A stretch of 64,000 bases of DNA, from positions 1 to 64,000 of the forward strand of contig NZ_JBNNWS010000004.1 of NCBI RefSeq assembly GCF_050281185.1. The letters run 5' to 3'. The notes beneath the pieces were generated by a model. It had not been told where the DNA came from and ran no database searches. It saw only the letters and a program-made list of their open reading frames with translations. The stretch comes from Heyndrickxia sp050281185. Its GTDB lineage: Bacteria > Bacillota > Bacilli > Bacillales > Bacillaceae_C. A program made the position numbers and the translations under genes. Shown here in pieces: positions 45,126 through 53,829 of this stretch. Each line of letters begins with the position of its first letter. Within the stretch, counting starts at the first letter, position 1.

Positions 45126-45241
45126 GGCTTTGTTTATAGTTAACCACCTGTAGGGTATGTGTGAAGCGATTTCTTTACGTAGTAAAACTAGCTGAACACT
45201 TACCCTAAATGGTTTACACAACAATATTGTTTTACAAAATC
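45126..45241 (+). mobile_element. Miniature inverted-repeat element, GGCTTTGTTAA family, copy 4
   Basis: 116 bp with ends GGCTTTGTTTA (45126-45136) and a degraded TTACAAAATC (to 45241). Flanks TAATTTAT (45118-45125) and TAGTTTAT (45242-45249) match at 7 of 8. The core TTTCTTTACGTAGTAAAAC with CTGTAGGGTATGTGT agrees with the other copies. Its last base is part of the sbcC stop codon. Confidence 0.82.
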
Positions 45242-48200
45242 TAGTTTATAAACTGGAACTCTGTCCTGCTTCCATTTTGGCTTGCGAATACTTCAAGACG
45301 GACATCGATTCTTTCCTTTAATTCAGGTACATGTGAAATGATCCCTACTAGTCTTCCACTATTTTGTATATCTATTAATGCTTCAATCGCTTGATCCAAT
45401 GACTCTGGATCAAGTGTTCCAAAACCTTCATCTATGAACATTGTTTCAAGAGATACACCACCAGCATATTGTTGGACAACTTCAGCAAGACCTAATGCAA
45501 GTGAAAGTGCCGCTTTAAAACTTTCCCCACCTGATAATGTTTTCACATGGCGCTCTTGTCCTGTATACTGATCAAAAATTAATAACTCCAAACCACTTTG
45601 AACATTTCCTTTCGATCTGTCCGTTTTCCTAAGTAAATGATACCGTCCACTAGTCATCCTTGTTAAGCGAATATTAGCGACACGAAGAATATCATCAAGG
45701 AAAGCTGCCAGAACATATCGTTCAAAGGTTATTCTATAGGTGTTTTGACCTCTGGCAACATTTGATAGATGACCAATTAATTTATATTGCTCCTCAGCCT
45801 CCTTAATTGAATTATTTATCATTATGACTTTATTGTTAATTTCTTCGTTATGATGAATATTCAAAAGTATATTTGTATGCTCACTAGTAAGCTTGGTATG
45901 GAGATTTTCAAAGTCTATAAATCGATTATGGAGACTTTCTATATTTGGTTTTTCGACATTCTCAAGACGTTCGACCATTTCTAGTAAACGATCTGAAACA
46001 GAGCGGTAGTCTTCACGGTATGTTTGCACCCGTTGTTCAAGCTGTTTAATCGATTCACGCTCCCTTTTCGCCAATACGAATTGCTTATATCCACTAAAGC
46101 CTTCTTCATTCAACATTTTTAAAAATATTTCGCGTTCTTCTTTTAATGACTGGTCTGATTTTTCTAATAAGTCCTTAAGCTGTTCATTGGTTGCACGAGC
46201 ACCTGATAATTGTTCTTTCTGTTGATGAACTTGATTTTTGGCAGTTTCAAAGGCTTGGATCATCTGTTCCTTTTGTGTTATTAAGAGATTAACTTTTTTA
46301 TCGTAGTCTTCCTTCCTCTTAATATCTTCAGGAATATTTTTTAATGAGCTTTGTATAGCAGTTTTCTTCTCTGTATAAATTTGACTTATATCTTTTTCAT
46401 TAAGTAATAATGTTTCAATTGTTTTTCTTTCTATATCAATCTTCTCTTCTAGATCATTAATTTCATTTCCGGTTTGCAATAATTGTTTAATTTTTATCTT
46501 TTGTTCATTAATCATTTTATTTTTCAAGCGCTGTTTTTCTTGAAATAACTGTAATGTTTCAGAAACTGTTTGAAGTGTTAAATTTGGGATAGATGATAAA
46601 AGCTCGAGCCTATTCTCTTCAATTGCTTCCTTTATATGTGATTGACTTGATTTTATTTCTAGCCAGCTTGTTTCAGATGTAATTCTCTCTCCTTCCAACT
46701 GTTCCACTGCAGTTCTTGCACTCTTAAGATCACTTTCTGTTGGGATGTCCTCGTGATTACTGGATAAATGAGGATGATGAGTTGAACCACAGACTGGGCA
46801 AGGAGTATCAGGTTCAAGACTTTGCGCTAAAAGAGAAGCTTGGCCTTTTTGCCAACTGTACTCTAACGAGTAAAGAGTTGCCTTAGCATCCTTTAATCTC
46901 ATTTTCATATTCTCATATTCATTTGTTTTATCGATCAATATTTTTCCGGATACTTTCTCTTTTTGTAAAAGAGCTTCAAGTCTGCTTAATTTTTGGATAT
47001 GATTCGAAATAATATCCAGCTCTTTTTCATTTTCTAGAGAATTTACTCTTAATTCCTCCAGCATCTTCTGTTCGATTCTTTTCGTAGATAGTTTATCTTC
47101 CATCGTTTTGATATTCTGTTTCGAAAAATCAATTTTTGATTCGATCGTTTTTAACTCTCTTTCAAGCTTTTGAAGCTCTTGTTGGCGTTCAGAAAATGAA
47201 TATACTTCTTCTTTCAAGTTGGTAAGTTTGAGATATTCTGCAGCTAATCGTTCCCGTTCGCTTGCTTTATCCTCTTCTTCTAATAATCTTTTCTCTGCTA
47301 TTTCTAATGCTGAATTAACAGCCTTCAGTTGTTCCGTAGATTTTAAAAAATCCTGATAATATGAATCATATTCTTTCTTTAAGCGATGACAAAGAAGATC
47401 CTGTTGTTCGAGTCTAGAAGCTTTGTAGGCGTCATCAATTTCCTTTTTCATTTGGTCGAAGAATTCTTTTTGGGACAAAAGATCTTCTTTCTGTATTTTC
47501 AACTTTTCTTTTTTTTCAAATTGAACTAAAAGTGCTTCCGCCTCATCGAACTTTCTTTTCGCTTCATCTCTATTTTTCTTTGTTTGTTCGATTTTTGTTT
47601 GAAGTTCCATCGCATTCTTTTTCATACGTAACACTTCATCAGACAATAATGTAATTGCTTTTACATCATTGATGATTTCTTCCTGAATGGCTTCCTTCAA
47701 TTCCTCATTATCGTTATAATGAATGGATTTCAGCGCAAGTGATCGTTCGTCAATCTTTGATTCTACGTATTGTTTTAATGAAGTTGCTTCTTCTTTTAAA
47801 TGCTCTTCAATTCGTTTATATAGTTCCGTATGAAATAATCTTTGTAAGATCACTTCTTTATCCTTACTGTCTGAGGTTAAAAGTTTACGAAATTCTCCTT
47901 GTGGAATCATTAAAATTTGGCGAAATTGATTGGCATCTAATTGAATAATCTCCTTGATTTTCTCATCTGCTTCACGCACATTGGAAGCGATGATTTGCTT
48001 ATTTCCATCTTCATCTAGTATATAAAGTTCTGCCTTTGCTCCAACTGTAGTATATCCATCACCACGTGCTTTACGTTTTTCTTGCTGTGGCGAGCGCCAA
48101 ATATAATAGGTTTTATTTTTGAGTGAAAATAATAAGGAAACCTCCGTCAAAACTTCATCATTGGCAAATTGACTACGGAGATCACTCCCATTCCGATCTT

Positions 48201-48375
48201 CTCCACTGGCTTTTCCATATATAGCAAAACTAATTCCATCAAAAATAGTTGTTTTTCCAGACCCGGTTTTCCCTGAAATAACAAACATTGTCCGATTACC
48301 GAGTGAAGTAAAATCAATTACCTCCTTTTCTGCATATGGACCAAATGCCTGCATCATTAATTTTAATGGTTTCAT
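45241..48375 (-). CDS. sbcC: Exonuclease SbcCD subunit C (SMC-like ATPase)
   Basis: 1044 residues with Rad50/SbcC layout. N-terminal Walker A GKTGSGKTTIFDG, long coiled coils either side of a zinc hook CPVC (near residue 527), then the signature LSGGESFKAALSLALGLAE and Walker B FIDEGFGTLD. With SbcD it forms an ATP-dependent nuclease that clears hairpins and protein-blocked ends. It overlaps sbcD by four bases. Its TAG stop shares a base with the inserted repeat element downstream. Confidence 0.96.
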   Translation of the reverse strand: MKPLKLMMQAFGPYAEKEVIDFTSLGNRTMFVISGKTGSGKTTIFDGISFAIYGKASGEDRNGSDLRSQFANDEVLTEVSLLFSLKNKTYYIWRSPQQEKRKARGDGYTTVGAKAELYILDEDGNKQIIASNVREADEKIKEIIQLDANQFRQILMIPQGEFRKLLTSDSKDKEVILQRLFHTELYKRIEEHLKEEATSLKQYVESKIDERSLALKSIHYNDNEELKEAIQEEIINDVKAITLLSDEVLRMKKNAMELQTKIEQTKKNRDEAKRKFDEAEALLVQFEKKEKLKIQKEDLLSQKEFFDQMKKEIDDAYKASRLEQQDLLCHRLKKEYDSYYQDFLKSTEQLKAVNSALEIAEKRLLEEEDKASERERLAAEYLKLTNLKEEVYSFSERQQELQKLERELKTIESKIDFSKQNIKTMEDKLSTKRIEQKMLEELRVNSLENEKELDIISNHIQKLSRLEALLQKEKVSGKILIDKTNEYENMKMRLKDAKATLYSLEYSWQKGQASLLAQSLEPDTPCPVCGSTHHPHLSSNHEDIPTESDLKSARTAVEQLEGERITSETSWLEIKSSQSHIKEAIEENRLELLSSIPNLTLQTVSETLQLFQEKQRLKNKMINEQKIKIKQLLQTGNEINDLEEKIDIERKTIETLLLNEKDISQIYTEKKTAIQSSLKNIPEDIKRKEDYDKKVNLLITQKEQMIQAFETAKNQVHQQKEQLSGARATNEQLKDLLEKSDQSLKEEREIFLKMLNEEGFSGYKQFVLAKRERESIKQLEQRVQTYREDYRSVSDRLLEMVERLENVEKPNIESLHNRFIDFENLHTKLTSEHTNILLNIHHNEEINNKVIMINNSIKEAEEQYKLIGHLSNVARGQNTYRITFERYVLAAFLDDILRVANIRLTRMTSGRYHLLRKTDRSKGNVQSGLELLIFDQYTGQERHVKTLSGGESFKAALSLALGLAEVVQQYAGGVSLETMFIDEGFGTLDPESLDQAIEALIDIQNSGRLVGIISHVPELKERIDVRLEVFASQNGSRTEFQFIN

Positions 48376-49517
48376 AGATTTCCAGTTTCCCCTTTCACAT
48401 GATCAATAATGCTAGTCATTAAGTCTCTTTTTTCTTGACTAAATTCAGAAGTGGTAATCTCATGATAAAATTCTTCAAATAATGCCAGCTCGGTTTTTGA
48501 TTGCTTTTGCATGGTTGTTAAAGAGGTTTTTTCTTTCATATCTTTCCTATCAATCTTCTTTTCTAAATGAAGAATATTTGGATATACTTGTCTCAGCTTA
48601 TTAATCGGATCTAAAATAGCTCCCTCGTCGTGTAAGACAACTTTTAAATAATCATCTGTTTTTTGCTTTGAATAAAATGCTGGATCTAACAATTCTTCAA
48701 GATACCCTGTTATTTCTCTCATATCCTGTTTAGGAGTTAAAGATCTTTCTTCAATTGTTAGTTCACCGTTTGGCTCAATATTAACAATTGAAACCGTTTT
48801 TCGTTGGTTCACTTCAGAGAAAGAGTACTTTAATAATGACCCGGAATATTTTATCGTTTGATGCTTAATTGCATCAGGGCTGTGTAGATGTCCTAAGGCA
48901 GTATAGGAAAATGGTTGAAAGCAGTCCATTGACACACATCCGGACCCTCCTACGGAAAGGATTCGTTCAGAATCGCTTGTCTTTCCTCCAATAACAAAAG
49001 CATGTCCAATAAAAACATTTGGTTCATTTGGATTAATTGTTTTCTCGATTGAACCGACTAATGATTTCATCGCATCTTCATGTGAGTGAATCGATTGATC
49101 ATCTAGCAATTCACGAACAATTCCTGGCTCTGCATATGGAACAAGATAAAAATTCACGCCACCAAGCTGTACGGGTGTCATCTCCCTTGATAATCTCCCT
49201 TGCATATAAAAATGACTTTGTCGATACCAAGACGAACCAAATGATAGTCTTTCAGCACTATCATGATTTCCTGATATTGCTAAAATCGGTGTTTTTAACT
49301 CTACATTGATCTTAAATAGTATTTCATCTAATAAATTCACAGCTTCAGTAGGAGGAACAGATCTGTCATATAAATCTCCTGCTATCACGACCGCATCTGG
49401 CTTCTCCTCTTCCACTAGCTGTACAAACTGATTAAGAACTACTCGCTGTTCTTCTGTCATATAAATTCCGTGCACTAGCTTTCCTAAGTGCCAATCAGCT
49501 GTATGTATAAATTTCAA
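48372..49517 (-). CDS. sbcD: Exonuclease SbcCD subunit D (Mre11-like nuclease)
   Basis: 381 residues from a TTG at 49517, which gives the family's usual opening (KFIHTADWHLGK) and has GAGGTGATT at good spacing; a GTG six codons upstream is less likely. Calcineurin-type metal motifs: DWHLGK, GDLYDR, GNHDS, GHAF and GHLH. Two metal ions cut double-strand ends. Operon with sbcC. Confidence 0.95.
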   Translation of the reverse strand: MKFIHTADWHLGKLVHGIYMTEEQRVVLNQFVQLVEEEKPDAVVIAGDLYDRSVPPTEAVNLLDEILFKINVELKTPILAISGNHDSAERLSFGSSWYRQSHFYMQGRLSREMTPVQLGGVNFYLVPYAEPGIVRELLDDQSIHSHEDAMKSLVGSIEKTINPNEPNVFIGHAFVIGGKTSDSERILSVGGSGCVSMDCFQPFSYTALGHLHSPDAIKHQTIKYSGSLLKYSFSEVNQRKTVSIVNIEPNGELTIEERSLTPKQDMREITGYLEELLDPAFYSKQKTDDYLKVVLHDEGAILDPINKLRQVYPNILHLEKKIDRKDMKEKTSLTTMQKQSKTELALFEEFYHEITTSEFSQEKRDLMTSIIDHVKGETGNL

Positions 49518-49730
49518 AAGAATCACCTCACGCACAATATATTTATCTTTTCTTATTATATCAAAATGGCATCGATTAATCTTAGGGGAAATAAAACGGC
49601 ATCTAACTTCTTCAATTTCTTAAAACTTATATTCAAAAGTATATTTTTCAACAGCTTTAGTATTTCTCTTGTCACTCCATTTCCAAATTGTCTATAATAG
49701 AAAAAGATATGTATTAGTAGAGGTGAGACT

Positions 49731-50156
49731 ATGCTAGGTGGCTGGTTTTTATGGTTTATATTATTTTGGGTAGTTGTCCTGATTAGTTTATTTGCTATTG
49801 GCGGTTTCTTCATGTTTCGGAAGTTTTTAAAAAGACTCCCAAAGGAAGATGGAAAATCAATTTTGGATTGGGAAGAGCATTACGTAAATGAAACTCGGGA
49901 TCTTTGGACACCCGATCAGAAAGCCCTTTTAGAAGAATTAGTAAGTCCAGTTCCAGAGTTATTTAGAGATGTTGCTAGACAAAAAATTGCAGGAAAAATA
50001 GGTGAAATTGCAATAGAGGATCATGCTGAAAAGATAAATCGAGAACATGTTATTCGAGGCTATATACTAGCCACACCGAAGAGGGATCATAAATTTTTAA
50101 GAAAAAAACTGCAGCAAATGAAAATTGATGCAACACCCTATGAACATCTATTTTAA
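49731..50156 (+). CDS. yneK: YneK/DUF2621-family membrane protein
   Basis: 141 residues. One N-terminal transmembrane helix (about 4-28) and a soluble domain with WEEHYVNETRDLWTPDQKALLEELV, recalled as DUF2621 (YneK). In Bacillus subtilis yneK sits beside ccdC (yneJ) and ccdB (yneI); the same neighbourhood is present here, though yneK is convergent to them with one gene between. AGAGGTGAG precedes the ATG. Function unknown. Confidence 0.82.
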   Translation: MLGGWFLWFILFWVVVLISLFAIGGFFMFRKFLKRLPKEDGKSILDWEEHYVNETRDLWTPDQKALLEELVSPVPELFRDVARQKIAGKIGEIAIEDHAEKINREHVIRGYILATPKRDHKFLRKKLQQMKIDATPYEHLF

Positions 50157-50190
50157 AATTCACATCGTATATAAATAATTGGAATCTTTT

Positions 50191-50215
50191 AAAAAACCGC
50201 TAATAGCGGTTTTTT
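50191..50215 (+). terminator. Rho-independent terminator of yneK
   Basis: Stem AAAAAACCGCT/AGCGGTTTTTT with an AAT loop and a run of seven T. Confidence 0.92.
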
Positions 50216-50319
50216 TATTTTAACCGCATGAAAGATTCCAACAATTCTAAACTACCAGTATATTGTTCGTAATTTATATGATATAATTTCCAATAGATAC
50301 AGATAAAGGGGGTATTCAC

Positions 50320-50907
50320 ATGCAAAGAGATGAAAGTCAAAGATTTACTATCCTTCTCTCATCAGGTATTATTTGTATTTTGGCTTCATTTGTTTTACCG
50401 TTGTTTCTTGGAAGTATTATAAGAGATGCATTTTTCAAACCGAAAGGTGCTTTCGCCTTTAGCTCAGATTCAGCATCATACTTTATATTTGCTGGAGCAT
50501 TCATCCTAATAGGTATTCTATTAATATTACTCGCCATCGATGCTATTAAACTGAAAATCCGCATAATAATTTCTTCAATATTGATTGTTATTTCAGCTAT
50601 AATGCTCACTCTCAGTATTGATAATTATTACTATGGAACTGAAAAGGGGTTTTATGCTAATCCTCTCAACTCGCTTGGGACGACTGAAATTCTTTGGAAA
50701 GACATATCTGAAATGGAGCAAATATACGTAAAAGTAAATGATAATCAAGAGCCTAGAAAACTTATTTTTAAACTTCATGATGGAAGCCAAGTCGAAATAA
50801 ATTATAATCAATACTTATATGATGCTCGTAATATGATTGAAGCTTATGTTAAAGGGTATGGTGGAAAATCAATAATTACCGAAAAAGAAGAGAATGAATC
50901 TGAATAG
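50320..50907 (+). CDS. Membrane protein of unknown function
   Basis: 195 residues: three hydrophobic helices (about 9-32, 48-68, 75-97), then a soluble C-terminal part with ILWKDISEMEQIYVK and KLIFKLHDGSQVEINYNQY. This resembles a bacterial-PH-like or DUF-type domain, but I do not recognise a family. AAAGGGGGT precedes the ATG. Single gene with its own terminator. Confidence 0.72.
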   Translation: MQRDESQRFTILLSSGIICILASFVLPLFLGSIIRDAFFKPKGAFAFSSDSASYFIFAGAFILIGILLILLAIDAIKLKIRIIISSILIVISAIMLTLSIDNYYYGTEKGFYANPLNSLGTTEILWKDISEMEQIYVKVNDNQEPRKLIFKLHDGSQVEINYNQYLYDARNMIEAYVKGYGGKSIITEKEENESE

Positions 50908-50916
50908 AAGAAAGAC

Positions 50917-50948
50917 AAAAAGCGAAACCATCAATAGTTTCGCTTTTT
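50917..50948. terminator. Bidirectional terminator
   Basis: 12-bp stem AAAAAGCGAAAC/GTTTCGCTTTTT, 8-base loop, between convergent genes. Confidence 0.92.
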
Positions 50949-50977
50949 ATTATTCATTAACTAGAAAAAATATGCTA

Positions 50978-51466
50978 CTAAACCCCTTTTGTTTGCATAT
51001 TGTTTTCTAGTTCTTTATATAGCTTTCGATATTGAATATACATTGCAATACGCCAAGGGACAATCATTCCGAAGGCTAATAGATAGAACATTCCACTCAA
51101 CTGGCCAACATCTATTTCGGCACTTAAAATTAACTTTGCAACTAATCTAATCAGCAGTAAACCAATTAATATAAAGCCAAATGCTTTAGACCTTTTCAAG
51201 AAAATATCATTTTCTCTGATTTCAAATCTTGATGTTTTAACTAAAACAATACTAAATAACATTCCCACTAAAACAGCCTCTAAAATCTCAGTTAAATTAA
51301 CTCGAAAAAAAGGTTCGATAAACATCAACATTCCAGTACTCATAAATATCGGTGGCAATATTATTTTTTTTGCTGATGCTGGTTTATGCGATGCTTTCAT
51401 CCGAACAAATATAACCAATAAACCCATACACAATGCTAAAACGGATGAAACAATAATTTCGAGCAT
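50978..51466 (-). CDS. ccdC: Cytochrome c biogenesis-associated protein CcdC
   Basis: 162 residues from the ATG at 51466 (AGAGGT 8 bases upstream) rather than a TTG three codons earlier. About four to five helices; KPASAKKIILPPIFMSTGML and FEIRENDIFLKRSKAFGFIL are typical of CcdC (YneJ, DUF1453). It is the third member of the ccdA-ccdB-ccdC set; its own role is not essential or clear in Bacillus subtilis. It lies 244 bases downstream of ccdB behind a hairpin. Confidence 0.88.
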   Translation of the reverse strand: MLEIIVSSVLALCMGLLVIFVRMKASHKPASAKKIILPPIFMSTGMLMFIEPFFRVNLTEILEAVLVGMLFSIVLVKTSRFEIRENDIFLKRSKAFGFILIGLLLIRLVAKLILSAEIDVGQLSGMFYLLAFGMIVPWRIAMYIQYRKLYKELENNMQTKGV

Positions 51467-51686
51467 AGTGATCAACCTCTTTTACTTTGATGTTTAAATA
51501 GTCTTAAGTATTTTATTGCAAACAATATTATAACGGATTTTTAATAAAAACAAAAATCTTTTATGAAAAGTGGAAAGTTCCTTGTTTATCGATGTACTTC
51601 CTTTCAAGACAGTGACTTCTCTTAAGGTGAAATTATGAAATACGATAAGGGATTGGCACTGGTACTAGAAATGAATGAAAAGAAAA

Positions 51687-51707
51687 CCATTCGAAAATAC
51701 CGAATGG
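51687..51707 (-). terminator. Short terminator after ccdB
   Basis: 7-bp stem CCATTCG/CGAATGG directly beyond the ccdB stop; the minus strand continues TTTTCTTTTC. It may only partly block transcription toward ccdC. Confidence 0.65.
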
Positions 51708-51709
51708 CT

Positions 51710-52069
51710 CTACTTCAATACTCGTTCAATTGCTTCATTTACATGGTTTTCATTAAATGGTTTCACAATATAGTCTTTCGCACCTGCTTCTATTCCGCTC
51801 ATAACCATTTTTTGCTGTCCCATTGAAGAGCATATAATAATTTTGGCATCAGGAAATTCACTAGTTATATGTTTTACAGCTTCGAGACCTGTCATTTCAG
51901 GCATAGTAATATCCATGGTTACAATTTCGGGATTTAGCTCTCGATACTTTTCTACCGCTTCACGACCATTTTCCGCTTCTCCAATTACTTCATGATTTGC
52001 TTTCTCTAACATCTTGGTTAATGTCATTCTCATAAATTTAGCATCATCTACTACTAAAACTTTAGCCAA
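51710..52069 (-). CDS. ccdB: Single-domain response regulator (CcdB/YneI, CheY-like)
   Basis: 119 residues, a lone receiver domain: acidic pair D8-D9 (VVDDAKFMR), phospho-acceptor D53 in TMDITMPEMTG, and the lysine in YIVKPF near 103. No output domain. It matches YneI/CcdB encoded between ccdA and ccdC in Bacillus subtilis; its link to cytochrome c maturation is positional. CCTGAGGGGGAAT precedes the start. Confidence 0.9.
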   Translation of the reverse strand: MAKVLVVDDAKFMRMTLTKMLEKANHEVIGEAENGREAVEKYRELNPEIVTMDITMPEMTGLEAVKHITSEFPDAKIIICSSMGQQKMVMSGIEAGAKDYIVKPFNENHVNEAIERVLK

Positions 52070-52204
52070 ACATATTCCCCCTCAGGTCCCATCCGTTACC
52101 TAGTCATACTTCTGTGGTTATAAGAACGTATATAATAAATATACCAAATATTTTCAAAACTACGCAATTCATTCTAGCAATAATTTCGAGTAAAGGATGA
52201 ACGA

Positions 52205-52918
52205 TTAAAAGCCTCGGAATCCACCGAAAAGCGCGGACATATAGCTCGTTAACATTGTCATCCAGTTAAAAAATAGAAAGATCCCCATAACAATCATGAT
52301 GTATCCACCTATTTTCACAATTCTAGCACTGTGTTTGCGAATCCATTGAAGCTTTCCGATGAAAAATGATAGTACAAAAAATGGAATCGCGAACCCTAAT
52401 ACATAAGCAATCATATATGGGACTGCAGAGCCTGGATTAGATGTACCTAACGATATTACTGCACCTAATATTGGACCTGTACATGGTGTCCATCCAGCTG
52501 CAAATGCGAGTCCGATCAATACAGAACCAAAGTAACCTGTCGGCCGATTTTTAAATTGAAAGCGGTGCTCTTTCATTAAAAATTCAGGTTTCAAGAAACC
52601 AACAATGATAAACCCAAACGCTACAATAATAATAGCGCCAATCTGCCTAATTAAATCCTGGTAGTTTTTAAAAAAGTTACCTATAAAGGATGTACCGAAA
52701 CCAAGCATAATAAATACAACAGAAAATCCAATAATAAAACATAATGTATGTATGAGACTTCTCTTCTGAAGCATCGCATTTTCATTTTTTAATTCATTAA
52801 CAGACATCCCGGTAATATAAGAAATAAATGCCGGATAAAGCGGTAAGCAACAAGGGGAAATAAAACTTAGAAATCCCGCACCGAGTGCTAGAAATAAATT
52901 TAAATCAACTTCACCCAT
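52205..52918 (-). CDS. ccdA: Thiol-disulfide membrane transporter CcdA
   Basis: 237 residues, six helices, DsbD/CcdA family (Bacillus subtilis CcdA has a similar length). Its two redox cysteine regions are SPCCLPLYPAF and WTPCTGPILGA. It passes reducing power across the membrane for apocytochrome c reduction and spore-related thiol chemistry. The ATG has AGGAG about 10 bases upstream. Operon head for ccdA-ccdB-ccdC. Confidence 0.92.
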   Translation of the reverse strand: MGEVDLNLFLALGAGFLSFISPCCLPLYPAFISYITGMSVNELKNENAMLQKRSLIHTLCFIIGFSVVFIMLGFGTSFIGNFFKNYQDLIRQIGAIIIVAFGFIIVGFLKPEFLMKEHRFQFKNRPTGYFGSVLIGLAFAAGWTPCTGPILGAVISLGTSNPGSAVPYMIAYVLGFAIPFFVLSFFIGKLQWIRKHSARIVKIGGYIMIVMGIFLFFNWMTMLTSYMSALFGGFRGF

Positions 52919-53329
52919 TCATAAACAACTCCTGATCTATTTTTATCCATTTTACCAAAGAATCTTCATTTACATGAGCAAATATTATGTGAAGTTTTTG
53001 TGGCATATTTTATTTGTTTAACTTTTGCTTAATGAAAGATATAAGAAATGATTTGGCAGCTTTCTTAGCTAGAAATTTTTAATTTTTATGGAAATAAAGA
53101 GATAACTTTTGAAAAAGTGTAAAAGATTGGTTATACTTATATTATAGTTTATTCTGGATAGATTCTCAGTATAGAACTAATTTTTGAGACTCTTTTCCCT
53201 ATATAAAAAGCTTCTTTCAAATTGAGTACTAAATTAGATCAGTAAAAATCCAAATAGTTTATTCTTTATTAAAAAAACAAAGCTTATGGCAAGAGCACTA
53301 TTAAATAAATATATGAAAGGAAATCATCC
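52919..53329. other. 411-base gap between ccdA and the Spo0E-like gene
   Basis: A/T-rich stretch between divergent genes holding the ccdA promoter side and the Spo0E-like promoter. I see no convincing frame, repeat or strong hairpin in it. Confidence 0.5.
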
Positions 53330-53524
53330 GTGAGAAATGAACAGCTTTCAAAACAAATTGAAAAAAAGCGGGCTGATTTAATAGAGATTGTCAAAAAGGA
53401 AGGACTTAGCTCTTCATTGGCCATTCAATATAGTCAGGAATTAGACCGTCTATTAAATCAATATATTCGAATAGATATGAAGAGCAATAAACAAAAATAC
53501 CCTAAATCTGTAATTATGTCATGA
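53330..53524 (+). CDS. Spo0E-family aspartyl phosphatase (sporulation control)
   Basis: 64 residues from a GTG preceded by AAAGGAAATC. It is a two-helix protein with the Spo0E signature S35-Q-E-L-D39 followed by LLNQYI. Members dephosphorylate Spo0A-P and so delay sporulation. Bacillus genomes carry several; which one this is cannot be decided. Monocistronic with a downstream terminator. Confidence 0.85.
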   Translation: MRNEQLSKQIEKKRADLIEIVKKEGLSSSLAIQYSQELDRLLNQYIRIDMKSNKQKYPKSVIMS

Positions 53525-53578
53525 AAAGTGAAATTTCTTTTTGTATAAATATATATTACCAAATTAATGCAGTATAAG

Positions 53579-53609
53579 AAAAAACGAGTATCGCAAATAC
53601 TCGTTTTTT
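53579..53609 (+). terminator. Rho-independent terminator
   Basis: Stem AAAACGAGTAT/ATACTCGTTTT (with extra A-T pairs), loop CGCAA, then TTTTTTC. Confidence 0.92.
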
Positions 53610-53652
53610 TCTTTTATTGTAACAATATTCTTAGCCATAGCTATTTATCAAA

Positions 53653-53826
53653 GGCTGTTTTCGTAACGATTGTTGCTTTTCGTAAACAGCTCCGATACTT
53701 AATTAAATTGCTTTCGTGCTCTTTTCTTCATCCCATACTTTTGGTATAGGTGCAAAAATAACCGTAAAAATCCTACTGCCGATTTTTACTTTGTTACAAA
53801 TAGCAACAAAGTATTAGAAAAGAGCC
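53653..53826 (-). mobile_element. Miniature inverted-repeat element, GGCTSTTTTC family, copy 3
   Basis: 174 bp with ends GGCTGTTTTCGTAACGATTG and, on the other strand, GGCTCTTTTCTAATACTTTG. Flanks TTATCAAA (53645-53652) and TTTTCAAA (53827-53834) form an 8-bp duplication with one mismatch; the right flank includes the stop codon of the ABC exporter gene. The interior shares GCTCTTTTC, AACCGTAAAAATCCTA and GCCGATTTTTACTT with copy 2 in inverse orientation. Confidence 0.82.
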
Positions 53827-53829
53827 TTT

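Noticed and set aside
51635..51826. 63-codon plus-strand frame
   Set aside because: Antisense to ccdB and its terminator; no conserved features.
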